A DNA stretch of 23,326 nucleotides, taken from CAYMUN01 sp964640775. Its GTDB lineage: Bacteria; Patescibacteriota; Saccharimonadia; Saccharimonadales; UBA4665. Positions 1-5,513 of this stretch are shown one piece after another. Location of the stretch: assembly GCA_964640775.1 (NCBI GenBank), contig CAZXIT010000006.1, positions 1 to 23,326 on the forward strand. Reading direction: 5' to 3'. The notes below the pieces were generated by a model. It was not told the DNA's origin. It saw only the letters and a list, made by a program, of their open reading frames with translations, and did not search any database. Both the position numbers and the translations under genes were made by a program. Numbering within the stretch: the first letter of the stretch is position 1; the number at the start of each line of letters is the position of its first letter.

Positions 1-25
1 GGTACACTCGATAATACTTCGCCAC
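1..25 (-). CDS. possible 5' end of a minus-strand gene running out of the window
   Basis: On the minus strand a GGAGG box (40-36) precedes a GTG at 25-23 by 10 nt, reading MAKYYRVY before the window ends. A TTG at 30-28 in another frame has a 5-nt spacing to the same box. Only about eight codons are visible, so neither product nor frame can be confirmed. The call rests on the Shine-Dalgarno box alone. Confidence 0.25.
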
Positions 26-121
26 CGCAATAATTCCTCCAAAATGGGTGTAAACTTGTTCCTGTAACAACCTCCAGTTTTCTTGTACTCAAACAGAGGC
101 CTTCAATGCCGTTGTTTTTGT

Positions 122-127
122 TATAAT
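122..127 (+). promoter_or_regulatory. extended -10 promoter (TGTTATAAT) for the DUF4287 gene
   Basis: A perfect TATAAT preceded by TGn lies exactly 6 nt before the ATG at 134. Transcription would start on the A of the start codon. No TTGACA-like -35 is visible at the expected distance, and there is no Shine-Dalgarno box before the gene. Confidence 0.6.
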
Positions 128-133
128 TCTCTC

Positions 134-355
134 ATGTCATTTCAGGCGTATATAGACAATATAAAAGCCAAAACGGGGAAAACTCCTGAGGAGTTAAAAA
201 AATTAGCTGATAAAGCCGGTGTGTACAAACCCGACATGAAAGCGACTGAGCTTGTTGATTGGTTGAAAAAAGAGTTTGACTTAGGTCACGGGCATTCAAT
301 GGCTATTTGGGCAGTCTTTAAAGACAAAGGCTGGGTGAATTCTCCAAAGAAGTAG
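134..355 (+). CDS. DUF4287 domain protein
   Basis: A 73-aa soluble protein that resembles the DUF4287 family along its whole length. The visible signature is a helical N-terminus (MSFQAYIDNIKAKTGKTPEE), a central AGVYKP stretch, then LVDWLKKEFDLGHGHSMAI with the typical LGHGHxxAI core. The family's biochemical function is unknown; members are often small stand-alone proteins or are attached to DUF5655-type domains. The reading frame is open back to an ATG at 83, but that would place the TATAAT (122-127) inside the gene. The ATG at 134 lies 6 nt after that hexamer and gives the usual family N-terminus, so I use 134. It is monocistronic; the next gene has its own ribosome binding site. Confidence 0.85.
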   Translation: MSFQAYIDNIKAKTGKTPEELKKLADKAGVYKPDMKATELVDWLKKEFDLGHGHSMAIWAVFKDKGWVNSPKK

Positions 356-437
356 TTTTCCTTATATCCCCCCACAGTTGCCTGGCCGTACAAAATATTA
401 CAGAAACGTATTTGGTTTGCTTCTATGATTGACACAG

Positions 438-451
438 CTCCCGCTTGGGAG
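438..451 (+). terminator. small hairpin with T-rich tail, possible terminator
   Basis: CTCCC-GCTT-GGGAG forms a perfect 5-bp stem with a tetraloop, followed by TTTGTATTATT. It lies 83 nt after the DUF4287 stop and 34 nt before the PepSY gene start. It could end the DUF4287 transcript or be a 5' structure in the PepSY mRNA. The T-tract is interrupted, so termination is uncertain. Confidence 0.35.
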
Positions 452-484
452 TTTGTATTATTAGTTATCAGCAAGGAGGTGCCT

Positions 485-991
485 ATGAAAAAAATCCTAA
501 CAGCGGCGATGGTCGTCGGCTTGGTTGCCGCACCGAGCGTGGCTTTTGCCAGCCACGGTGACGGTGGTGGCGGTTTTGGCCGTGATGATATAGGTATGCA
601 GCAAGAGGACCAGCAAAATAACCGCCAAGAAGATAGACAGCAGGACAATGCCGTCGTATCTTCTCCAGCCGTTGTTTCTCCACAAACCACACCAGCGGCA
701 GCTGCGAATACTACATCGGCTCAAGCCATGGCTATCGCCCAAAGCATGATGCCCGGCAGGACGGTCGTGCAGGTTGAGCAGGAAATGGAGAACGGTATGA
801 CGGTCTTCAGTGTCCGCTTCAGTGACGGCAGTCGAATAAGCGTCAACAATATGGGTCAGGTTGGCCAAATAGCCGAAGTCGACGAAATGGAAAATGAAAA
901 TGAAAACGGACATCAGAACGCTGGAGGCGACGACAACTCCGGGTCTTCTGCTCAAATGAGCATAGATACCAGTTCTCGAGGCTCTGATTAA
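485..991 (+). CDS. secreted PepSY-like domain protein
   Basis: A 168-aa exported protein. Residues 1-22 form a signal peptide (MKKI, hydrophobic core, AFA|S cleavage site at 22/23). A glycine- then glutamine/arginine/aspartate-rich low-complexity linker spans about 24-75. Residues 76-130 resemble one PepSY domain (SAQAMAIAQSMMPGRTVVQV, then a VFSVRFSDGS strand and an NNMGQVGQI turn). The tail (131-168) is acidic and Asn/Ser-rich. PepSY domains occur in secreted or membrane proteins, sometimes as protease inhibitors; no specific role can be assigned here. The ATG at 485 is chosen because AAGGAGGTG lies at 473-481; upstream in-frame ATGs lack a ribosome site. A strong terminator follows the gene. 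Confidence 0.82.
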   Translation: MKKILTAAMVVGLVAAPSVAFASHGDGGGGFGRDDIGMQQEDQQNNRQEDRQQDNAVVSSPAVVSPQTTPAAAANTTSAQAMAIAQSMMPGRTVVQVEQEMENGMTVFSVRFSDGSRISVNNMGQVGQIAEVDEMENENENGHQNAGGDDNSGSSAQMSIDTSSRGSD

Positions 992-1029
992 GAAAAAACC
1001 GCCAAGCTGCTTTGACAAGACAAACAGCA

Positions 1030-1063
1030 ACAGCCCCCAGCTTATGCGCCGGGGGCTGTTTTA
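1030..1063 (+). terminator. strong rho-independent terminator after the PepSY gene
   Basis: ACAGCCCCC (1030-1038) pairs with GGGGGCTGT (1051-1059) around a 12-nt loop, followed by a T run. It is 39 nt after the stop of the secreted PepSY protein. The stem could also slow transcription arriving from the minus strand, but the minus-strand tail (TTGCTGTTTG) is weaker. Confidence 0.85.
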
Positions 1064-1089
1064 CTACCTCTGCCTCGTATGAAAGCTAC

Positions 1090-1182
1090 TCAACTAACAG
1101 CGAGCAGACTGCCATAGTCACAGTTAAAATCAAAGTATGACCTAGTCGATGGTCGGCAGCGAATTTTTGTTGCTTGCGGCAT
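1090..1182 (-). CDS. possible 30-aa small protein
   Basis: An ATG at 1182-1180 opens a 30-codon frame (starting MPQATKIRCRP, ending GSLLAVS) with no recognised homology. In favour: a full AGGAGG box at 1197-1192 with 9-nt spacing, an extended -10 (TGCTATAAG, hexamer 1223-1218) about 30 nt upstream, and a convergent terminator-like stem beyond its end. Against: its length, two Cys and mixed composition give no domain signal, and coding statistics on 30 codons decide nothing. The AT-rich palindrome at 1252-1286 lies just upstream and could be its operator. Confidence 0.4.
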   Translation of the reverse strand: MPQATKIRCRPSTRSYFDFNCDYGSLLAVS

Positions 1183-1217
1183 AGTGATTACCCTCCTATG
1201 GATGCTTCTTGTAACCT

Positions 1218-1223
1218 CTTATA
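1218..1223 (-). promoter_or_regulatory. candidate extended -10 for the 30-aa ORF
   Basis: The minus strand reads TGC-TATAAG, an extended -10 that would start transcription near 1211, giving a leader of about 29 nt with AGGAGG inside it. No clear -35 is present. Confidence 0.35.
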
Positions 1224-1251
1224 GCATAGACCGTCAAAACTTGATCTACTA

Positions 1252-1286
1252 TGAAATAGTTAACTTAATATATGTTAACTATTTCA
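1252..1286. repeat. 13-bp perfect AT-rich inverted repeat (9-nt spacer)
   Basis: TGAAATAGTTAAC (1252-1264) and GTTAACTATTTCA (1274-1286) are exact reverse complements around TTAATATAT. The element lies 15 nt past the folA stop and upstream of the small-ORF promoter on the minus strand. It has no GC-rich stem or clean T-run, so a regulator-binding palindrome is as likely as a weak transcript-end hairpin. Confidence 0.6.
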
Positions 1287-1301
1287 CTTTTATAGAATGT
1301 A

Positions 1302-1787
1302 CTAGGCGACGGTTTTGGTGTAGGTAGCATACGAAAAAACAAAGCCGTTTTGCTCTCGCAGATCGCCCTGCTCGCTGAGTGCAAAGTGATCCTCAAATGT
1401 CGGAAAGAACTGGTGGCAGCCAAAGTCAGCCTCGATTTTGGTCAGGTACAGCTCGTCAGCCAAGCCGAGCTCAATCACTTGTGAAAACAGGTTAGCTCCG
1501 CCGATAACCCATAGGTCCTCGCTTTGAAAATCTCGTAAAAATTTTTTGAGATCCTGGACAGTTTCTACGCCGTCTATCGGGTTTTTATCATGGGTTAGCA
1601 CGTAGTTTTTACGGTCTGCCAGCGGGCCTTTGAATGTCTGAAAGGTGGTGCTGCCGACCAGTATGATGGCACCGTGGCTCTTTGTAAGATCCGTGAAATG
1701 TTGTTCGTCCTCTGGAATATTCCACGGCTGGCCGCCGTGTTTGCCAATGCCCTTTTGACGGTCGATTGCTGCAATTAAACGTATCAT
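1302..1787 (-). CDS. folA: dihydrofolate reductase
   Basis: A 161-aa protein, the usual bacterial length, that reduces dihydrofolate to tetrahydrofolate with NADPH in the cytoplasm. Visible family marks: the N-terminal strand MIRLIAAIDRQKGIGK, the active-site loop PWNIPEDEQHF with the acidic residue at D27 as in classical DHFRs and W22 before it, the cofactor motif VGSTTF (44-49), and VIGGANLF (94-101) with the paired glycines. The C-terminal FFPTFEDHF to YATYTK part matches the last strands. The ATG overlaps the folC stop by 4 bp (1784-1787), so the two are translationally coupled in a folC-folA operon. A separate RibD-C/DHFR-fold protein lies at 4259-4786, but this one is the canonical enzyme. 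Confidence 0.95.
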   Translation of the reverse strand: MIRLIAAIDRQKGIGKHGGQPWNIPEDEQHFTDLTKSHGAIILVGSTTFQTFKGPLADRKNYVLTHDKNPIDGVETVQDLKKFLRDFQSEDLWVIGGANLFSQVIELGLADELYLTKIEADFGCHQFFPTFEDHFALSEQGDLREQNGFVFSYATYTKTVA

Positions 1788-3043
1788 ATGATCTGCTTAT
1801 TGTTGCGCACTTGGCTTAGTAAGTAAAACGAGCCGGTGATAACACAGATCTCCTCCGGAGCCCGCAGCAGCGCGCGGAGGGCCTCGGTATGGTTTTCAAT
1901 AATCATGTTCGGCATCCCTAGCTTCTGGAAGGCCTCGGACAGCAGCCGCGGATCTACTGCTCGGCCTGGGGCATCCTGCGTCGCCGTAAAGGTTGTGATA
2001 ATCAGGCTGCCGGCTACTGAAGCAATCAGAGGAACGAGCGCCTGGTAATCTTTGTGATGACTGATACTCAGCAGTACAGCCGGCTTGCTGCCAGGGTAGA
2101 GTTCCTGAAAGCTGCTGAGAAAAGCAGTCATTTTTTGTATATTATGCGCCCCATCCATCACGACTGTCTTATTCTTGATGTGCCGAATTTCCATCCGGCC
2201 CGGGATATAGGTATGCTGTACTTGCTGCAATACTTTACTTGTTAAGTGTTGGAGATTATCACGCTTCTGCAGGTGCTGATAGACAGCATAGGCCAGCAGC
2301 CAGTTGCGGCGCTGATATTTCGGCAAAGTGGTAAGGTCAGCCTGGTAAGCGGCGGCACAGGCAGCCTGGTCGATGAGGTGCAGTGCGGCTTGCCGCCGTC
2401 CGCAGTATGGCTGGAAGACGCTGAGTACCTCCGGTGCCGGCTTATAGCTGAAGACATCGTTATGGGGCTGTACTATACCAATTTTTTGCTTGGCTATTTC
2501 GGGCAGTGTTGCGCCGAGTACATTGACATGGTCGAGCCCAATATCAGTAATGACGCAAATCTTATCTGGACGGGTGGCCACATTGGTACCATCTTTCAGG
2601 CCGCCCAGCCCGACTTCGACTACGGCATACTCGACTTGTTCGCGGTCAAAATACCAGTACACGAAGCCAATCATCATCTCAAACCACGAAGCCTTGACTG
2701 GCCCGCTCTGCACAAGTGCTATAAATTCACTCAGCGCTGCACAGAACGGAGCTTCGGGCACCGGCACACTGTTGATCTGCAGCCGTTCATTCAGCTCATC
2801 GACATGCGGCGAGACTGTGAGTCCAGTTTTATGGCCGGCTGCGCTCAGCAAGGCTGCTATGTAGTACGCCGTGGAGGTTTTGCCTGAAGTACCAGCCACA
2901 TGGACGACCCGCAAGCGCTCCTGGGGGTTGCCGAGGAAGTCCATCAGCTGCCGCATGGTGTCGAGTGTATACTCAACCCGAGCATTGCGATAAAACTTCG
3001 TTAGATACTGGTTAACCTCGGCGAAATTGGTGAGCGGCTGCAC
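1784..3043 (-). CDS. folC: folylpolyglutamate/dihydrofolate synthase
   Basis: A 419-aa Mur-ligase-fold enzyme that adds glutamate to (dihydro)folate with ATP. Seen: P-loop VAGTSGKTST (about 49-58), the substrate loop TVSPHVDELNERLQI (76-90), VVEVGLGGLKDGTNV (141-154), the magnesium-site region DHVNVLGATLPEIAKQKIGI (171-190) with the carbamylated-lysine position at K187, and the C-terminal-domain opening VVMDGAHNIQKM. Length is normal for FolC. The start is a GTG at 3043: AAGGAG (3060-3055) precedes it by 11 nt, and an upstream ATG soon meets a stop. A TATACT on the minus strand (3078-3073) would give a leader of about 23 nt. It is the first gene of the folC-folA pair. Whether it has both the DHFS and FPGS activities cannot be read from sequence. 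Confidence 0.95.
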   Translation of the reverse strand: MQPLTNFAEVNQYLTKFYRNARVEYTLDTMRQLMDFLGNPQERLRVVHVAGTSGKTSTAYYIAALLSAAGHKTGLTVSPHVDELNERLQINSVPVPEAPFCAALSEFIALVQSGPVKASWFEMMIGFVYWYFDREQVEYAVVEVGLGGLKDGTNVATRPDKICVITDIGLDHVNVLGATLPEIAKQKIGIVQPHNDVFSYKPAPEVLSVFQPYCGRRQAALHLIDQAACAAAYQADLTTLPKYQRRNWLLAYAVYQHLQKRDNLQHLTSKVLQQVQHTYIPGRMEIRHIKNKTVVMDGAHNIQKMTAFLSSFQELYPGSKPAVLLSISHHKDYQALVPLIASVAGSLIITTFTATQDAPGRAVDPRLLSEAFQKLGMPNMIIENHTEALRALLRAPEEICVITGSFYLLSQVRNNKQII

Positions 3044-3072
3044 TATGGTCTGGTCTCCTTCTCTGTTACCAT

Positions 3073-3078
3073 AGTATA
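3073..3078 (-). promoter_or_regulatory. -10 element for folC, overlapping the tRNA-Arg promoter region
   Basis: The minus strand reads TATACT at 3078-3073; transcription would start near 3066 and include the AAGGAG box of folC. The same few bases on plus (TAGTAT/TATACG, 3072-3080) are placed to serve as -10 for the divergent tRNA at 3087, so the two promoters share one 20-bp region. Confidence 0.45.
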
Positions 3079-3086
3079 CGGTACAA

Positions 3087-3163
3087 GCGCCCGTAGCTCA
3101 GTGGATTAGAGCATCTGTCTTCGGAACAGAGGGTCGGCGGTTCGAGTCCGTCCGGGCGTACCA
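3087..3163 (+). tRNA. tRNA-Arg (anticodon UCG)
   Basis: A complete cloverleaf of 77 nt including an encoded CCA. The acceptor stem GCGCCCG (3087-3093) pairs with CGGGCGT (3153-3159, one G-U pair). The D arm TAGCTCAGTGGATTAGAGC and the T loop GTTCGAGTC are canonical. The anticodon stem TCTGT/ACAGA closes the loop CTTCGGA, giving UCG, which reads CGA and possibly other CGN codons. Confidence 0.97.
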
Positions 3164-3176
3164 TTTTCATTTTTGC

Positions 3177-3182
3177 TATAAT
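3177..3182 (+). promoter_or_regulatory. extended -10 promoter (TGCTATAAT) between tRNA-Arg and the 111-aa gene
   Basis: TATAAT with an upstream TGC lies 14 nt past the tRNA CCA and exactly 6 nt before the ATG at 3189. It predicts a leaderless mRNA starting on the start codon. The -35 position would fall inside the tRNA 3' end and has no consensus. Confidence 0.6.
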
Positions 3183-3188
3183 TCGCAT

Positions 3189-3524
3189 ATGGATGAGATA
3201 GATACGCATGCTCTGGCAGCTAGTATATTCGAAGGTGCTGCTGCCTACATTAGGACGTATGGCTGGCAAGTGACCGGCATGAGCTGGCACGGCAGGCCCC
3301 GCTGTTCTATGGGCGCGCTAGCTTCGGCTCACCAGGATAGAATTTGGGACGAAGAGCTAGCCGAGCTTATGTACCGGCAGCTGTATGATGAATTAGACGG
3401 CGCAAGTCTTACAGAATTTAATTACCGGCATCGTGATGGCGAAAAAGTAGCGCAATTGTTTGAAAAAACCGCTGCCAGACTTCGTTATGCGTATTCTCAA
3501 CTCTTGTTTGATCGAGCGGCCTAG
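3189..3524 (+). CDS. small protein resembling DUF6197
   Basis: A 111-aa soluble protein. The N-terminal helix (LAASIFEGAAAYIRTYGWQV) followed by HGRPRCSMGALASAH resembles the DUF6197 pattern (a GW motif, then GxxCxxGA), and FNYRHRDGEKVAQLFEKTAARLRYA fits the usual C-terminal helix of that family. The family has no established function; I assign it by eye at moderate confidence. No signal peptide or membrane segment. The start has no Shine-Dalgarno site, but TATAAT ends 7 nt before the ATG, so a leaderless transcript is likely. It stands alone between tRNA-Arg and the pilin-like gene. Confidence 0.7.
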   Translation: MDEIDTHALAASIFEGAAAYIRTYGWQVTGMSWHGRPRCSMGALASAHQDRIWDEELAELMYRQLYDELDGASLTEFNYRHRDGEKVAQLFEKTAARLRYAYSQLLFDRAA

Positions 3525-3579
3525 GTTTTAAACTATAAGCAATTTGTATTATTGAGCATGAGCCCGTATTCTAAGGCGT

Positions 3580-4221
3580 ATGACGGCAGACAAACAGCGC
3601 GGTTTTACACTCATTGAAGTTTTATTGAGTGTTATAGCCCTTAGCGTGGTCGTTTTTGTTGGTTATTACGTCTATAATCAATCGTCTAGCAACGATAAAA
3701 GTGCGGCCTCAAGCACGACTGCCAAGCCGCTCACACCACTAAAAAAGGTCAAACCGGCCGACCCGACGGCTAGCTGGACAGCCTACACTACTACCGGCAA
3801 TGGTTTCTCGTTTAAGTATCCGAGCGGCTGGACTAAAAATGTCTGTGATGCCAATTTTGTCCTGCTCGGGCCGAGTCCTGATGCTGCCGGGCACTGTCAA
3901 AGCGATGCCACCGCCCAGATTGTATTGTCATCTGTCAAAGGCGACAACCGCACGACTGCCAAGCTCGAAGCTGCCAGCTTCCCCGACTTAAAAAGCGAAG
4001 CGGTAACAGTTGACGGGATTGCCGGGGTCAAAGAGACTGGAACGCTGCAGGCGTCAGGCGAACAATTTGTCGGACCAACCAATGGATCGAAGCTAATCAA
4101 CTACGTCTTCTACACCAACGATACGACTTACATCATGCTTTACGTACAAATACCTGCGTTCACCGACGTATCCAGTGATTTCAATCTGCTGGTCACCAAT
4201 ACCTTGAAATTCATCAAGTAG
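3580..4221 (+). CDS. type IV pilin-like prepilin with a C-terminal globular domain
   Basis: A 213-aa protein with a class III signal: MTADKQRG|FTLIEVLLSVIALSV. The prepilin peptidase site is G8|F9, Glu is at +5 of the mature protein, and a single hydrophobic helix runs to about residue 32. A Ser/Thr/Lys/Pro linker (35-62) leads to a beta-rich domain starting GNGFSFKYPSGWTKN; the YPSGW type is common in lipoproteins and pilin-like proteins of CPR bacteria. Two Cys (about 88 and 107) could form a disulfide outside the cell. No pilus assembly genes lie nearby, so it may be a minor pilin or a pseudopilin-like surface protein. A weak TATTCT lies 7 nt before the ATG; there is no Shine-Dalgarno box. 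Confidence 0.8.
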   Translation: MTADKQRGFTLIEVLLSVIALSVVVFVGYYVYNQSSSNDKSAASSTTAKPLTPLKKVKPADPTASWTAYTTTGNGFSFKYPSGWTKNVCDANFVLLGPSPDAAGHCQSDATAQIVLSSVKGDNRTTAKLEAASFPDLKSEAVTVDGIAGVKETGTLQASGEQFVGPTNGSKLINYVFYTNDTTYIMLYVQIPAFTDVSSDFNLLVTNTLKFIK

Positions 4222-4258
4222 CCGAAGCCTTACCCGTACACCAGCACGCCGAACTGTA

Positions 4259-4786
4259 CTACAGAACGCGGTATTTTAGGAGCATTGTGCCCCTCTCGTT
4301 GAGCTGCCGCTGGTTGAGAAGCTGCAGCTCCACGTCAAGCGGCACGGCAGCCAGCAGCGGCTGGCCGCTGCCAAATAGACGAGGTTCAATGGTCAGGTAC
4401 AGCTCACTGGCCAGCCTGGCGGCTAGGAAATCACTGATAATTTGGCTGCCGCCGACAACCAGTAGGTTTTCAAAGCCGCGATTCTGGAGATTGTCCACGA
4501 GCCGGGCTGGCGTGGCATGCACGAATTCCAACTGGCTGGCGACAGTTTGATCGGCATATTGCTCGGGGTGGGTTGTCAGAACTGTCCGCAGTTTGTCGGG
4601 GCTCAGCTGAATTTTATCTTTGACTGATTGGTAGGTGCCCCGGCCCATGACAATAGTATCGTGGCGGCGAAGCAGCCCATAGAAGTGCTCCTGGTCTTCG
4701 TCTGATACCCACTTGTAGATGTCCGATTCGCTGTGACGAGTCAGTTTGGCATCAGCTGACATGACCGCAGCGATAGCTATGTGCAC
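4259..4786 (-). CDS. RibD C-terminal/dihydrofolate-reductase-fold protein
   Basis: A 175-aa NADPH-dependent reductase-like protein. MHIAIAAVMSADAKLTR resembles the RibD-C start, DTIVMGRGTYQSV is the cofactor-binding loop, LLVVGGSQIISDFL carries the paired glycines, and ELYLTIEPRLFGSGQPLL is the typical RibD-C strand and turn. It lacks the PWxxPxD DHFR active-site loop seen in the folA product, so folate reduction is unlikely. No deaminase domain or other riboflavin genes are visible, so a role in riboflavin synthesis is not supported either. The GTG start at 4786 lies 3 nt after the stop of the VUT transporter gene, so it is the last gene of a three-gene minus-strand run. Confidence 0.85.
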   Translation of the reverse strand: MHIAIAAVMSADAKLTRHSESDIYKWVSDEDQEHFYGLLRRHDTIVMGRGTYQSVKDKIQLSPDKLRTVLTTHPEQYADQTVASQLEFVHATPARLVDNLQNRGFENLLVVGGSQIISDFLAARLASELYLTIEPRLFGSGQPLLAAVPLDVELQLLNQRQLNERGTMLLKYRVL

Positions 4787-4789
4787 GGC

Positions 4790-5446
4790 TTAGGCCTTCT
4801 TTGACCCGCGCAGCCACCACACGCCAAGATACACAAGGGGTGTTTCTACGACTGACAAAGCGCAGCGAATGAGCCAGTATGGAATGATGATGCTGACTAA
4901 GAACGAGGCATTGGAGCCCAGGGATTGATGGAATGAGTAGAACGCCAAGACGATAAAAATCGTAGAGTCGGCAAACTGGGATATGAAATTCGACAGGTTG
5001 TTGCGAAACCATAATGCACGTTTGCCCAAGCGCTCGCGCAATTTGCTAAAGATGACGACGTCCAATAGCTCCGAGCTGGCAAAGGCGACCAGACTAGCCG
5101 CGGATATTTGAGCAGTCGCCGCGAAGACTTGATCATAGGCAGCTTCGGAACTGGCAAAGCGGTGCGAGGGTGGCAGATGCGTTGCCAGCAGAGAATATCC
5201 AATCAGCAGTGCCACGACTATCAGACCCGAAAACACCATGCTCTGCGCCCGTTTTTTGCCATGAACTTCAACTACTACATCGGTCAGCGTGAACAGCAAG
5301 GGCATGACAAAAATCGCGACAGTGGCATTAAGATGCAGCCAGCTGAAATTGGTCAGTGGAAATGTCTTGCTGCCCATGAGCTCGGCGACCATGACGCCAA
5401 ATACGTATACGGCCATTACAATATCAAACTTGCGGACACTAACCAT
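4790..5446 (-). CDS. yhhQ: VUT-family (YhhQ-type) queuosine precursor transporter
   Basis: A 218-aa integral membrane protein with about six hydrophobic segments. The family signature is clear: VMVAELMGSKTFPL near the N-terminus, MPLLFTLTDVVVEVHGKKRA in the middle, and FISQFADSTIFIVLAFY in the C-terminal half. E. coli YhhQ takes up preQ0/preQ1 for tRNA queuosine synthesis, and salvage would suit a reduced genome; the substrate here is inferred. The frame is open to 5506, but the ATG at 5446 has GGAGG seven bases upstream and gives the standard family start, so I use it. The upstream gene ends at 5514 and the next starts 3 nt after this stop. A palindrome lies in the short leader. Confidence 0.87.
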   Translation of the reverse strand: MVSVRKFDIVMAVYVFGVMVAELMGSKTFPLTNFSWLHLNATVAIFVMPLLFTLTDVVVEVHGKKRAQSMVFSGLIVVALLIGYSLLATHLPPSHRFASSEAAYDQVFAATAQISAASLVAFASSELLDVVIFSKLRERLGKRALWFRNNLSNFISQFADSTIFIVLAFYSFHQSLGSNASFLVSIIIPYWLIRCALSVVETPLVYLGVWWLRGSKKA

Positions 5447-5487
5447 CCTCTTGCCTCCGATTAGATTTTTTGCGCACCACTTGATCA

Positions 5488-5501
5488 TATAGTGCACTAT
5501 A
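5488..5501. repeat. 14-bp perfect palindrome upstream of the VUT transporter
   Basis: TATAGTGCACTATA reads identically on both strands. It sits 42 bp upstream of the chosen VUT start codon and 12 bp downstream of the MprF-like stop. A dimeric repressor site is one explanation; a -10-like element inside the palindrome is another. Confidence 0.5.
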
Positions 5502-5513
5502 GCCATCGTAAAT

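Noticed and set aside
497..1030. 177-aa minus-strand ORF opposite the PepSY gene
   Set aside because: The plus-strand gene has a signal peptide, ribosome site, domain and terminator; the antisense frame has none of these.
2246..2887. 213-aa plus-strand ORF opposite folC
   Set aside because: It is a shadow of a well-supported folC with all catalytic motifs; no start signals on plus.
3066..3290. Minus-strand ORF across tRNA-Arg(UCG) with a PDGLEPPTLCSEDRCSNPLSYGR stretch in shorter form
   Set aside because: This is the well-known spurious translation of the antisense strand of a tRNA gene; no ribosome site and it overlaps the tRNA fully.
5447..5513. preQ1 riboswitch before the VUT transporter
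   Set aside because: The 67-nt gap has no C-rich loop/A-rich tail pseudoknot pattern; only a palindrome is visible.
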